Of a DNA stretch of 64,000 bases, positions 41,936 to 51,400 are shown piece by piece. The position numbers and the translations under genes are program-made. The stretch spans positions 1 through 64,000 of the forward strand of contig JAEUHI010000057.1 in NCBI GenBank assembly GCA_016795385.1, written 5' to 3'. Under the pieces are notes generated by a model. The model made no database searches and was not told the DNA's origin. It saw nothing but the letters and a program-made list of their open reading frames with translations. The DNA is from Verrucomicrobiales bacterium (GTDB taxonomy: Bacteria; Verrucomicrobiota; Verrucomicrobiia; Verrucomicrobiales; DEV007). The first letter of the stretch is position 1. Every line of letters starts with the position of its first letter.

Positions 41936-43060
41936 TCAGTTCGGGCGATAGTAGATTCTCCCGACCGGCTCCTGATCATTGTCACCTTTATCGGGGGTGG
42001 GACGAGTCGTGGGGTACTTCTTCTTTGATGCTTCAAACACCACCTCGTTACTCAAGATGAGACAGTCCAAGGTTCCCCGAATCGAAGCCATGATTTCGGT
42101 CTTGCGATTCTCTGGAAACTCAAGGCTCGTCGTGAGCGGCAAGTTGGGATTGTTTCGAAGATAAAGCACTGCGCGAAACTTGCCCTCCACTTGTCCGCTG
42201 GAAAACTCCCATGGCAGCGGAATCACGTTCGTCAGATCGACGGTCTCGCCGGGGTCAACCTCAAGAACCGTTGCCGAGTGTGAGACCCATCCGGTGCCGC
42301 AACCTGGAATCATTTGGTCTGCCGCAAAGGCGCTGGGGTGCCGCGTTTCCGCGTCATCCGCGGGCAATACCGACCAGGTTGCGAAAGGATTGGCGGCACG
42401 ACTCTGAGCCATGGGAAGAGGTTGCCCGATCCTGATCTTTGCTGCAGATCGATTCTCCAAGCGGACCTGCCCTTGATTCGCCTCACCTTCCGGCAGCGAA
42501 ACAACAAGGGAAAGCCCGCTTTCGTCGCCGACTTGGACTGGCGGATCAATGGGCGAGGGCGAGCGCGTAGGGGCAACTCCGAAACGGTAGACTCGCGCAT
42601 CGGCGCTGTTCAAGTCGATGTCGTGGTCGAGACATAACAGTGCTACCATTTCAGCCACCGAAAATTGCGGATACCCGTTGTGGTTGACTCCGAAGAATCC
42701 GGAAGCCTTCTTTTCGGATTGTGCCGTCACCAGGTCCGCCGAGAATTCGAGTTCGGGAGTGAAGATCTTCTTCTTCGGTGCGAACATCCGAGGCGTCGAT
42801 TCTGCTGTTTCGAAGAGCTGTTCAAGTGCGTCAAGCGGAGAACAATCGGAGAACTGAAAGACAAAACGATGGTGCGCGAAAAGGCCGACGCTGCCCTCTT
42901 GATAACGCACGAGTTGGAGGAACCGGTCACCGGGCATCTCGGGCCCGATCAGCGGAGGAGGGCCTGGTGTTTGGGCCTTTTCGCAGGATGCGATGACGAC
43001 GGCGCAGGAGATGACACCGATCTTCAGAAAACGAAGGGCACAGCATGGCGGCGTTTTCAT
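41936..43060 (-). CDS. Orphan lipoprotein of unknown function
   Basis: A 374-residue protein with a lipoprotein signal (FLKIGVISCAVVIASC; lipobox Cys near 26). The mature part contains SVAEMVALLCLDHDIDLNSA and a beta-rich C-terminus (LEVDPGETVDLTNVIPLPW; FRAVLYLRNNPNLPLTTS) that suggests an immunoglobulin-like fold. I do not recognise a family. Codon and base use look less GC-rich than its neighbours. It sits between two copies of a 37-bp repeat that contains the start of the next gene. It appears to be a later insertion into an older operon. Confidence 0.6.
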   Translation of the reverse strand: MKTPPCCALRFLKIGVISCAVVIASCEKAQTPGPPPLIGPEMPGDRFLQLVRYQEGSVGLFAHHRFVFQFSDCSPLDALEQLFETAESTPRMFAPKKKIFTPELEFSADLVTAQSEKKASGFFGVNHNGYPQFSVAEMVALLCLDHDIDLNSADARVYRFGVAPTRSPSPIDPPVQVGDESGLSLVVSLPEGEANQGQVRLENRSAAKIRIGQPLPMAQSRAANPFATWSVLPADDAETRHPSAFAADQMIPGCGTGWVSHSATVLEVDPGETVDLTNVIPLPWEFSSGQVEGKFRAVLYLRNNPNLPLTTSLEFPENRKTEIMASIRGTLDCLILSNEVVFEASKKKYPTTRPTPDKGDNDQEPVGRIYYRPN

Positions 43061-43140
43061 GGAACGTCACGGGGAGTTAGTGTCTTCGGCTAACACCGTG
43101 TTTATGGAAACGGGAAACCGGTGGCCGATCTGTGGCGGCT

Positions 43141-43177
43141 GCCGAGGCGAGAAAGGAGCGGCGGGTCGGTTTCATGG
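43141..43177. repeat. 37-bp direct repeat, copy 2 (truncated Tat-gene start)
   Basis: On the minus strand this copy starts at ATG (43173-43175) and encodes MKPTRRSFLASAAA. It then diverges into TDRPPVSRFHKHG and stops after 32 codons. It is a truncated 5' end of a Tat-signal gene like the one at 41859, left by a duplication or by replacement of the gene body. Confidence 0.85.
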
Positions 43178-43248
43178 ACCCGTTCTAGTGGAAGCCGCGA
43201 CGGAAGGCAATGGCGCGAAAGGGGAGGGGCTGCGGCGTGATGAGGTTC

Positions 43249-44046
43249 TCACCAAGCCGTCCATCCACCATCCACGAGCAAGTTCTGTCCGGTGACGTAG
43301 CTGCTCGCTTCGCTCGCGAGGAACACGAGCGCACCCTTGAGCTCCTCGGGGCGTCCCATCCGTCCCATCGGGGATTTGGTGGTGAGACGCTCCACCATCG
43401 TCGCATTCGCGGCGGGTCCGGGGAAGGGACCGGGGGAAAGGCAGTTCACGCGCACGCCGTCCTTCGCCCAATAGACGCCGAGGTGCCGGGTCATGTGGAC
43501 GATGCCGCCTTTCAAGGCGTGATAGGCGACGGGACTCGCCGGGACGACTCCCTCGTAGGCATCGGGATACGATCCGACGACGCCATACATCGACCCGATC
43601 ATCACGATGCTCGCCGTTCCTCCGCGGGCGACGGCATGGTCGTGGAGTTTCCGGGCGAGGAGGAAATACCCGGTGGCGTTCGCGAGGCTGCGGTTGAATT
43701 CGTCGCCGGTGACGGTGGTGAGGTCCGATCCGTTCGCGGCGTGGCCGTTGTTGATGAGGATGTCGATGCGTCCGGCGCGGAGGAGGGCGTCGGTAAAGCC
43801 GTTTTCGATCGAGGCCTCGTCGAGATGGTCGAGGGCGACGCCGAAATGGGTTTGTCCACCGCCCGCCGGCAGGGCGGCGGCGCAATCGGCCGCTTTGGCC
43901 GCGTCGCGGCTGGTGGTGATGACGTTGGCTCCGGCCTCGGCGAGAGCGCGGGACATCGCCGAGCCGAGCCAGCCTCCGGCGCCGCTGATGAGGGCGGTCT
44001 TGCCGCGGAGGTCGAAGAGTTGGGAAACGGTGCGTTCGGTGCTCAT
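43249..44046 (-). CDS. SDR family oxidoreductase
   Basis: A 265-residue classical short-chain dehydrogenase. The Rossmann start is LRGKTALISGAGGWLGSAMS (Gly-rich motif near 20-27). NNGHA takes the place of NNAG, the Ser is in SIVMIGSMYGVV (near 155) and the Tyr/Lys pair is YHALKGG (Y-x3-K, near 180-184). NAD(P)-dependent oxidation of a sugar acid or polyol is typical. It overlaps the Gfo/Idh/MocA gene by 4 nt, and together they look like a sugar-catabolic operon read toward lower coordinates. The SDR start ATG 44046 is fixed by that overlap. Confidence 0.92.
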   Translation of the reverse strand: MSTERTVSQLFDLRGKTALISGAGGWLGSAMSRALAEAGANVITTSRDAAKAADCAAALPAGGGQTHFGVALDHLDEASIENGFTDALLRAGRIDILINNGHAANGSDLTTVTGDEFNRSLANATGYFLLARKLHDHAVARGGTASIVMIGSMYGVVGSYPDAYEGVVPASPVAYHALKGGIVHMTRHLGVYWAKDGVRVNCLSPGPFPGPAANATMVERLTTKSPMGRMGRPEELKGALVFLASEASSYVTGQNLLVDGGWTAW

Positions 44047-45047
44047 GTCAGGATGGTCTCCCAGCCCGATCCGGCGGCGCTGCGGTGCGAGGCGAGGTTT
44101 ACTTTCAGCGTGCGGATCGCGTCCTCGAGCGGGCAGAGGACCTCGCCGAATCCCTCGACCGCGTCGAGGAAAGCCGCATTCTGGATCTGGTAGATCGTGT
44201 CGCGCTCGGGCACGGAGACGGGCTCGTGGCGCCAGGTCCCGTTCGGCTCGGTCATCCACGACCAGCGCTGGTTCGGGTAGTCGGCGCGCAGGGTGCCGCG
44301 CTCGCAGACGACGGTCATGAGCACCTCGTTGGGATGCTGGTAAAGGTTCAGGGTGTAGGTCCCCATCGCGCCGCCTTCGTGTCTTGTCAGGGTATGGACC
44401 GTGTCCTCGACCGTGACGCCGTCGAGGGCCTGGTGGGCCGCGTCGGTGACGAGGCGCGAGACCGGACCGGCGAACCAGTCGCCCACGTTGTACATGTGGG
44501 TGATCATGTCGTTGATCGCGCCGCCTCCGAGCTCCGGTTTGGCGAAATAGACGTCGCGATAAGCGGGGCGCAATTGGGCGAAGGACTGGCCCGTCGAGAT
44601 CGACACGGTGAGCACCTTGCCAAAGCGGCCCGAGGCGATCTCCCTTTGGATCGCCGACACGGCCGGATGGGAACGGTGGACGTAGCCGACGGCGACGGTG
44701 AGGTTTTTCTCCGCGATGGTCCGCGCGTAGGTCTCGACGCCGTCGAGCGAGAGGCTCAGCGGCTTTTCCATGAGCTGGTGGATGCCGAGTTCGGCGAGCT
44801 GCATCCCGATGCCGAGATGGGTCGGGGCCGGCGTCGCGATCACGGCGATGTCGTAGGTGCCTTTCGAGAGGGCGGTGTCGAGATCGGCGTAGGCAAAGGC
44901 ATCGGGAATCCCGTATCGTTCGGCGATTTCCGCCCGTCTAGCGGGATGGGTTTCGCAAAAAGCGATCGCGTCGCAGCGGTCGAGATGTTGAAAGACACGG
45001 AGGTGCCGTTCGCCGATGGAGCCGGTGCCGATGACGAGGAGTCTCAT
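44043..45047 (-). CDS. Gfo/Idh/MocA family oxidoreductase
   Basis: A 334-residue dehydrogenase. The N-terminal Rossmann fold (MRLLVIGTGSIGERHLRVFQ) is followed by DIAVIATPAPTHLG and the catalytic Lys of MEKPLSLS (near 104). The GAINDMITHMYNV segment carries the His typical of sugar-binding members (near 163). These enzymes oxidise or epimerise sugars with bound or free NAD(P). ATG 45047 starts the Rossmann fold; the longer frame upstream lacks support. It is divergent from the DapA-family gene across a large inverted repeat. Confidence 0.92.
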   Translation of the reverse strand: MRLLVIGTGSIGERHLRVFQHLDRCDAIAFCETHPARRAEIAERYGIPDAFAYADLDTALSKGTYDIAVIATPAPTHLGIGMQLAELGIHQLMEKPLSLSLDGVETYARTIAEKNLTVAVGYVHRSHPAVSAIQREIASGRFGKVLTVSISTGQSFAQLRPAYRDVYFAKPELGGGAINDMITHMYNVGDWFAGPVSRLVTDAAHQALDGVTVEDTVHTLTRHEGGAMGTYTLNLYQHPNEVLMTVVCERGTLRADYPNQRWSWMTEPNGTWRHEPVSVPERDTIYQIQNAAFLDAVEGFGEVLCPLEDAIRTLKVNLASHRSAAGSGWETILT

Positions 45048-45115
45048 GGGGATGCGGTTCGACCCGACAGGGTCTGATGCATGATCCAACCCTATCGCAT
45101 CCGCTTTGGCAACGG

Positions 45116-45180
45116 AAAGTAGAAGCGGCGTCCCGCCGCTTTCCCGCAAGAAACAAGCGGCGGGACGCGGCTTCTACTTT
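45116..45180. repeat. Large inverted repeat (26-bp arms) containing the REP-like element
   Basis: The left arm 45116-45141 and right arm 45155-45180 are complementary over 26 bp with a single mismatch and enclose a 13-nt loop. Each arm itself contains the GCGGCG/CGCCGC mini-hairpin. The left arm shares 22 bp with 12050-12071. It lies between divergent promoters, 69 nt before the Gfo gene start and 49 nt before the DapA-family ATG. It therefore cannot be a terminator for either gene. Confidence 0.9.
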
Positions 45181-45228
45181 ATTGCGCCCTTGCGCTTCCG
45201 TGGCGCGATCCGCTATCAAAAGGCAGTT

Positions 45229-46137
45229 ATGTCCCATTCTCTCTCCGGTGTTTTCCCCGTTTTCCAGACCCCTTACCTCGCCGATGAATCGATCGACGCC
45301 GAGACGCTCGAGCGCGAGATCGCGTGGCTCTTCGAGCAAGGCTCCGACGGCATCGTTCTGGCGATGGTCTCGGAGGTGCTGCGTCTTTCCGACCGCGAAC
45401 GCGATCATCTTGCCACGCTCGCCTGCCGTTTCGCCGCGGGAAAAGGTCCGGCCGTGATCAGTGTCGGGGCCGAGAGCAGCCGCATCGCCGAGGGTCATGC
45501 CCGTCACGCCGAGGAGGCCGGAGCCGGGGCGCTGATGGCGATCCCGCCGGTGTCCATCGCGGTGGATGAGAGCGAACTCGCCACCTACTACCGCCGCCTC
45601 CTCGAGGTCGTGGCGATCCCGGTGATCGTGCAGGATGCCTCGGGCTACGTCGGCCGCCCCATGTCGATCGCCTTTCAGGCACGCCTCCTCGATGAGTTCG
45701 GACCGGAGCGCGTCCTTTTCAAACCGGAGGCGTCACCCATCGGTCCTCGTCTTTCCGCCCTGCGCGAGGCGACCGGCGGAAAGGCGCGGGTCTTCGAAGG
45801 CACTGGCGGCATCGCCCTGATCGATTCCTTCCAACGCGGCATCTGCGGCACGATGCCGGGAGCCGATCTCATCACCGCGATTGTCCCGCTTTGGCGCGCG
45901 CTCCAGGAGGGCGACCTCGCGGCGGCGGCACGCATCCACGAGCCGCTCAGTGCCCTGATCTCGATGCAGACGAGTCTCGATGGATTCCTCGCGGTGGAAA
46001 AACACCTCCTCTGCCGCCAGGGCATCTTCCGCAACGAGATCGTGCGGGGTCCACGCGGATTTGTGCTCGATGAGGAGACGCGCCGCGAGGTCGACCGGCT
46101 CTTCGACCGCATCCAGGAAGCTCTTGCCGCATCATGA
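45229..46137 (+). CDS. DapA/NAL-family aldolase or lyase
   Basis: A 302-residue (beta/alpha)8 enzyme of the dihydrodipicolinate synthase/N-acetylneuraminate lyase family. The Schiff-base Lys is in VLFKPEASP (near 162). The proton-relay Tyr is in VQDASGYVGRP (near 136), with the conserved N-terminal FPVFQTPYLADESID. The family covers KDG-type aldolases as well as biosynthetic DapA. In this setting a catabolic 2-keto-3-deoxy-sugar-acid aldolase is more likely, though the GxxGE motif is replaced by LAMVSEVLRLS. The stop overlaps the amidohydrolase ATG by 4 nt. Confidence 0.9.
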   Translation: MSHSLSGVFPVFQTPYLADESIDAETLEREIAWLFEQGSDGIVLAMVSEVLRLSDRERDHLATLACRFAAGKGPAVISVGAESSRIAEGHARHAEEAGAGALMAIPPVSIAVDESELATYYRRLLEVVAIPVIVQDASGYVGRPMSIAFQARLLDEFGPERVLFKPEASPIGPRLSALREATGGKARVFEGTGGIALIDSFQRGICGTMPGADLITAIVPLWRALQEGDLAAAARIHEPLSALISMQTSLDGFLAVEKHLLCRQGIFRNEIVRGPRGFVLDEETRREVDRLFDRIQEALAAS

Positions 46138-46979
46138 TCATCGACGTCCACAGCCATGCCTGGCCTTTTCCCGAGGCCTTCAGCGAAGATTTCATCCGCC
46201 AGGCCTCCGGGGCCAAGGCGGACACCACCATCGACATCTCGGTGCGCTACGAGGATTACCGGGCCACGGCTCCTGACAATACCAAAACGGTCGTCTTCGG
46301 CGGCAAGGCGAAACTCTCCGGCGTCTGGGTCGATGACGCCTACGTCGCCGACTACGTGGCGAAGGATCCCGACCGCCTCATCGGGTTTCTCAGCGTCGAT
46401 CCGACCCAGCCGGGCTGGCAGGAGGAGATGCGCCACGGTCATGAAACGCTCAAGCTGCGCGGTGTGAAGCTGCTGCCGATGTATGCGGGCTTCAAGGCCT
46501 GCGATCCGGAGCTGGAACCGCTCTGGGAGTATTGTGAAAAACACGGATTGCCCGTGCTGATGCACACCGGCACGACCTTCGTGAAGCAGGCGCCGCTCGA
46601 TTGCACCTTCCCGCGGCTGATCGAGCCGGTCGCGCTGAAATATCCCGGGATCAAATTCATCCTCGCCCACCTCGGTCACCCGTGGGAAGGGGAGTGCGTC
46701 GTGACGATCCGGAAACATCCGAACGTCTACGCCGATCTCAGCGCGCTGCATTACCGGCCGTTTCAACTCTATCAAAGCCTCATGCTGGTGCAGGAATACG
46801 GCGTGTGGGACAAGGTGCTCTTCGGCACCGACTTTCCCTTCACCACGGTGAATGCGACGGTCGATGGCCTGCGGGGGCTCAATGACATGCTCGAAGGCAC
46901 CGCCCTGCCGCGCCTCAAGACCGACAAGATCGAGGAATTGATCTACCGCGATACCTTGCCGTTGCTGGGGCTGGATTGA
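46134..46979 (+). CDS. Amidohydrolase family protein (ACMSD/uronolactonase-like)
   Basis: A 281-residue TIM-barrel metal-dependent hydrolase. The HxH motif opens the protein (IIDVHSHAWPF). Further metal and active-site residues are VLMHTGTTF, LAHLGHPWEGECV and FGTDFPFT (Asp near 234). Related enzymes are decarboxylases (ACMSD type) or lactonases of sugar acids. Overlap with the DapA-family gene suggests successive steps, for example lactone opening and aldol cleavage. The partner SDR and Gfo genes lie on the other side of the inverted repeat. Confidence 0.88.
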   Translation: MIIDVHSHAWPFPEAFSEDFIRQASGAKADTTIDISVRYEDYRATAPDNTKTVVFGGKAKLSGVWVDDAYVADYVAKDPDRLIGFLSVDPTQPGWQEEMRHGHETLKLRGVKLLPMYAGFKACDPELEPLWEYCEKHGLPVLMHTGTTFVKQAPLDCTFPRLIEPVALKYPGIKFILAHLGHPWEGECVVTIRKHPNVYADLSALHYRPFQLYQSLMLVQEYGVWDKVLFGTDFPFTTVNATVDGLRGLNDMLEGTALPRLKTDKIEELIYRDTLPLLGLD

Positions 46980-46985
46980 GGTGGG

Positions 46986-48179
46986 TTAAAGCAACTGGGC
47001 AAGCAGGGTCTTTGCTGGTACGGCCACGGGCGTGGATCTTTCGAAGGCATTCGCCTCCACATAGGGGAGGTCCCTCACGATTTGAAAGGCGTGCGGGGCA
47101 CCTGTCTGCTTCTGGAAATGGTGCAGTGATGAACTGGGAGTGGCATCGGAAAGCTTTGCTTCGACGAGGAACCAGGGTCGCCCGTCCCGCACGATCAAAA
47201 AGTCGATCTCGCGTTGCTGCTTGTCCCGCAGGTATCTGAGTTCGAAGGTGCCGAGTCCAAGATCGGTCCAGCCCTCGACGGCTTTGAGAAGATGGCACGC
47301 CACCAGGGTCTCAAAGCGCTGGCCTTCATCGGGAATGACCGACCAATCCCGCAGAAACCACTTCGGCTCTTTGCGCAGCGAACTGGCGATGTTCCGGAAC
47401 CAGGGTTTGACGCAGAAACCGAAGTGCAGGGCCGCAAGTGTATCGACCCAGCTGCGGGCGGTGTGGGGGGAGACGGACACATCCCTCGCGAGGTTCGCGT
47501 AGGTGATCGTTTGGGCGCTGCGTTCTTCGAGGAGGCGGGCCAGGATCTCGAGGAGCGGCAGTTCCTGGATTCGCGTCAGATCCCGGGCGTCTTCGCGGAT
47601 GAGCTGGGTCCGGCGCAGATTCCGCCACCTCCGTGAAAAGGTCTCACTCGCCTTTTCCCAAGGTTCCGGGAATCCGCCCCATCGCAGGAGAGCCTCCCAT
47701 TGGTCGTGCGCCAACTCGCGCGGCAGTCTCCACAAGGATTCGTCGGGGAGTTCGGTTCCGAGCAGCTCGGCCACACTCAGGGGATGCATCCGGTAGAGAA
47801 AATAACGTCCCATCAAACTGTCCCCGCTCTTTCTGAAAACATCGAGGCGGGACGATCCCGTCACAAGGATGCGGCAATCCTGCTCATGCAGGTCGAAGAA
47901 TCCTTTGAGAAACGATTTCCAGCGCGGGTATTTGTGCAACTCGTCGAACACCACCACCGGCTTCGCATCGGACAAAACCAGCAGACCGGCCGCCTCCGCG
48001 ACCGCCGTCGGGCCCGAGGTCACGAGCCGGCTGTGATCCGGCAGATCCCACGAGAAATAACGGTCGGCAAGCGCCCGGCAGGTCGTGGTCTTGCCCACCT
48101 GCCGCGGACCACTCACAAAAGCCATTTGCCGATGCTGATGCAAATGGTCCTGCAGGATGCGGTCGTAGAGGCGTTCCAT
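46986..48179 (-). CDS. AAA_14/DUF4143 ATP-binding protein
   Basis: A 397-residue ATPase of the AAA_14/DUF4143 group. The Walker A is FVSGPRQVGKTTT (near 21-33), the Walker B VVVFDELHKYPRW (near 72-84) and the sensor ILVTGSSRLDVFR. DUF4143 follows from about 190 (LLEILARLLEERSAQTITY). Near the C-terminus QREIDFLIV and PWFLVEAKLSD form a restriction-endonuclease-like strand pair. The function is unknown, and copies are often numerous in environmental genomes. A triplicated 10-mer lies just before its ATG. Confidence 0.9.
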   Translation of the reverse strand: MERLYDRILQDHLHQHRQMAFVSGPRQVGKTTTCRALADRYFSWDLPDHSRLVTSGPTAVAEAAGLLVLSDAKPVVVFDELHKYPRWKSFLKGFFDLHEQDCRILVTGSSRLDVFRKSGDSLMGRYFLYRMHPLSVAELLGTELPDESLWRLPRELAHDQWEALLRWGGFPEPWEKASETFSRRWRNLRRTQLIREDARDLTRIQELPLLEILARLLEERSAQTITYANLARDVSVSPHTARSWVDTLAALHFGFCVKPWFRNIASSLRKEPKWFLRDWSVIPDEGQRFETLVACHLLKAVEGWTDLGLGTFELRYLRDKQQREIDFLIVRDGRPWFLVEAKLSDATPSSSLHHFQKQTGAPHAFQIVRDLPYVEANAFERSTPVAVPAKTLLAQLL

Positions 48180-48200
48180 GGTGGGAAAAATGGATCATGT

Positions 48201-48242
48201 TGCATTTTGGTCAAAGCCAAAATGCAGACATCTGCATTTTGG
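48201..48242 (-). promoter_or_regulatory. Inverted-repeat element upstream of the DUF4143 ATPase
   Basis: TGCATTTTGG occurs at 48201-48210 and 48233-48242, and its complement CCAAAATGCA at 48217-48226. The first two form a perfect 10-bp inverted repeat around TCAAAG. It starts 22 nt before the ATG of the minus-strand ATPase, a promoter/operator position. The remaining ~245 nt up to the next gene (48489) contain no further element I recognise. Confidence 0.75.
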
Positions 48243-48488
48243 TAAGTCTGCTGCACGCTGCGATTGGGTCGCCAGTGCCGCTGTTCGCGCACCGTGGGAG
48301 CGATTCTCCGCCGGTCCGAAGGCGAGCCGGTCTCGCGACCCGAAACTTCAACCCAGCGATACCATGCCGCTGCTGGACTTGGCTTGAGGTAAAGAATCCT
48401 GTGAGAGTTGCTCCGGCGCAGGCGCGGCTTTTCGGCTTACGCGTGTTTGCAGTCGCAAAAAACTACACGGATCGCTAGAGTTCCCCCC

Positions 48489-51400
48489 ATGATCCCCCGA
48501 CTGTTCTTCTTCGCCCTCGCGCTGCTACTCCTGCCATTCTCCCACGCCTCCGAGCGCCCCAACATCATCCTCGTGATGGTCGATGACATGGGCTTCTCCG
48601 ACCTCGGCTATCACGGAGGGGAAATCGAGACGCCCAACCTCGACGCTCTTGCCCGGGGCGGCGTGCGTTTCTCGCAGTTTTACAACGCGGGCCGCTGTTG
48701 CCCGACCCGCGCGACACTGATGACGGGTCTGCATCCGCACGAGACCGGGATCGGCTGGATGACCTCGGAGCCCGATCGCGAGCGTGGCCAGGATGCTCCG
48801 ACCGCTTATCAAGGCCACCTCAACGAGCAGTGCGTCACCCTCGCCGAGGCCCTGAAGTCGGCGGGCTATGGCACCTACATGACCGGCAAATGGCACCTCG
48901 GCCAGAAGGAGATGGACGATCGTCCGCTCCAACGTGGCTTCGACCGCTACTACGGCTGTCTCAGCGGGGCGACACGCTTTTTCCAGCCGACCGGCAGCCG
49001 CGGGATGACGAGCGGGAACGACCCTGACGAACACCCCAAAAGCACGACCGACCGCCCCTTCTACACCACCGACGCCTTCACCGATCACGCCATTGGATTC
49101 CTCCGCCAGCACGCCAAGGAAAAGCAGGGCGATCCGTTCTTCCTCTACCTCGCCTACACCGCGCCACATTGGCCGCTCCAGGCCCACGAGGAGGACATCG
49201 CGAAGTACCGTGGCAAGTACAAGGCCGGCTGGGACAAGCTGCGCGAAGAACGTTACCGCCGCCAGGTCGAGCTCGGCTTGATCGACGCCTCGTGGCCGCT
49301 CTCACCGAAGACCGAGGGCATCCCCGACTGGGATTCACTCGACGAGGCGAAACGCGACGAGATGGACCTGAAGATGGCCGTCTTCGCCGCGATGGTCGAC
49401 CGGGTCGACCAGAACATCGGCAAGCTCGTCGCTTCCTTGAAGGAGAGCGGGACCTATGAAAACACGCTGATCCTCTTCCTCTCCGACAACGGGGCTTGTC
49501 AGGAGGGCGGCATGTTCGGGCGCGGTGAATTCCACGATGTCGCGAAGCGCAACGAGGAGCACGACAACAGCTACGGCGAAGCTTGGGCGAACGCGGGCAG
49601 CACGCCCTTCCGCCTCTACAAACACTACCTCCACGAGGGCGGCGCGGCGACGCCTTTCTTCCTCCATTGGCCCGCGAAAATCGCGCCGCGCGAGGGATGG
49701 TATGGCGAGGCTGCCCAGCTCATCGATGTGATGCCGACCTTGCTCGATGTCGCCGGGGCGAGTTATCCTACAGAGCGAAAGGGCGTGAAGACCGTGCCGC
49801 TCGACGGCGTCTCGCTGCGTCCGGCTTTCACGGGCGATCCATTGAAGCGCGGCGAACCGATCTTTGCCGAGCACGAGACCAACGCCTCGGTCCGGGACGG
49901 CAACTGGAAGCTCGTCGGCGAAAGTGTCGCGATGCCGGATGGAACCCAGGTCAGACAATGGGAGCTCTACGATCTCTCCAAAGATCGCACCGAACTCAAC
50001 AACCTCGCCGCCGCCCATCCGGAAAAGGTGAAGGAACTCGCCGCGAAATGGGAAACCTGGGCGGCGCGCGTCGGCGTCTATCCGCGCGCCGAGGGACAAC
50101 CGCCCGTGAAGAATGCCGGAGCCCCCGCCGCCGTCGCCGAGCCCGATCCGCCGCAGGTCGAGGGCCGTGCTTTCTCCGCCACCGTCACCCTTCGTCATCC
50201 GAATCCAAAGGGCGTCGCCCTCGCCCATGGCGGAAATCAATTCGGCTACGCGCTCTGGTTCCGGGACGGGCGTCCCGTTTTCTCCGTGCGCAAGGCCGGC
50301 AAGCTGACCGAACTCACCGCGCCCGATCCGGTGAACGGCAAGGTAAGCGTGACCGGCCGGCTCGAGGCCGATTCGATGACCCTCTGGGTGAATGACACGG
50401 AGGTCGCGCGCACCGCCTCGCCCGGATTGCTCGAGAAACAGCCGGTGAAGGGATTGTATCTCGGTCAGGACATCCCCGACGCGGTCGGATCCTATCAAAC
50501 GCCCCACAAACTCAATGCGAAGTTGATGTCGCATTCCGTGTCCGTGATCGTGCCGAAGGTGGCGATGCGGACGGAGTGGGGCGAAAAGGTGACGCCGGAA
50601 AACGTCTGGCAGGAATACCCTCGTCCGGCGCTGCGTCGTGAAAACTGGACGAACCTGAACGGGCTCTGGGACTACGCGGTGACGCCGAAAACCGACTCCG
50701 CCCCGCCGCTGGAAACGTGGGATGGGAAAATCCTCGTGCCCTTCGCGATCGAGGCTCCCCTCTCGGGGGTGGAGCGGCGTTTCACTCCGGAGGACGCGCT
50801 CTGGTATCGCCGCACCTTCGAGGCGAAGAAGCCGGAGGGAAAACACCTGCTTCTGAATTTCGAGGCGGTCGACTACCAATGCACTGTCTGGGTGAACGAT
50901 GTCGAGGTCGGGTCGAACACGGGAGGGAACCTGCCCTTCTCCTTCGACATCACCGATGCGGTGAAAGAGGGCGCCAACACCCTGCTCGTCCGGGTCACCG
51001 ACGCGACGGACACGGCTTATCAGCTCCATGGGAAGCAGGTCCTGAATCCACGGGGCATCTGGTACACGCCCGTCTCCGGGATCTGGCAGACGGTGTGGAT
51101 GGAGGAGGTGCCGATGGCGCATCTGAAGGCGGTGCATCCGCGGCCCCGGCTCGATGGCACGGTCGAGCTGGTCTGTAGTCTGGGTGGTCCCGATCTCAGC
51201 CTGCCGACCCGTGTCGTGGTTTCGCTGGGAGGGAAAACGGTCTTCGAGGAAAAGGGAAATGCCTTGCCCGCGTCCCTCCGCATCGAGAACCCGCAGCCTT
51301 GGTCGCCCGAAAGCCCGACGCTCTACGACCTGCGCGTCGAGTACGGTGAGGATGTCATCGAGAGTTACTTCGCCTTCCGCGAAACCACCGTGGCGAAAGA

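Noticed and set aside
48243..48488. Possible tRNA or small RNA upstream of the sulfatase-GH2 gene
   Set aside because: GC-rich segments pair locally, but no cloverleaf, anticodon arm or CCA end could be built.
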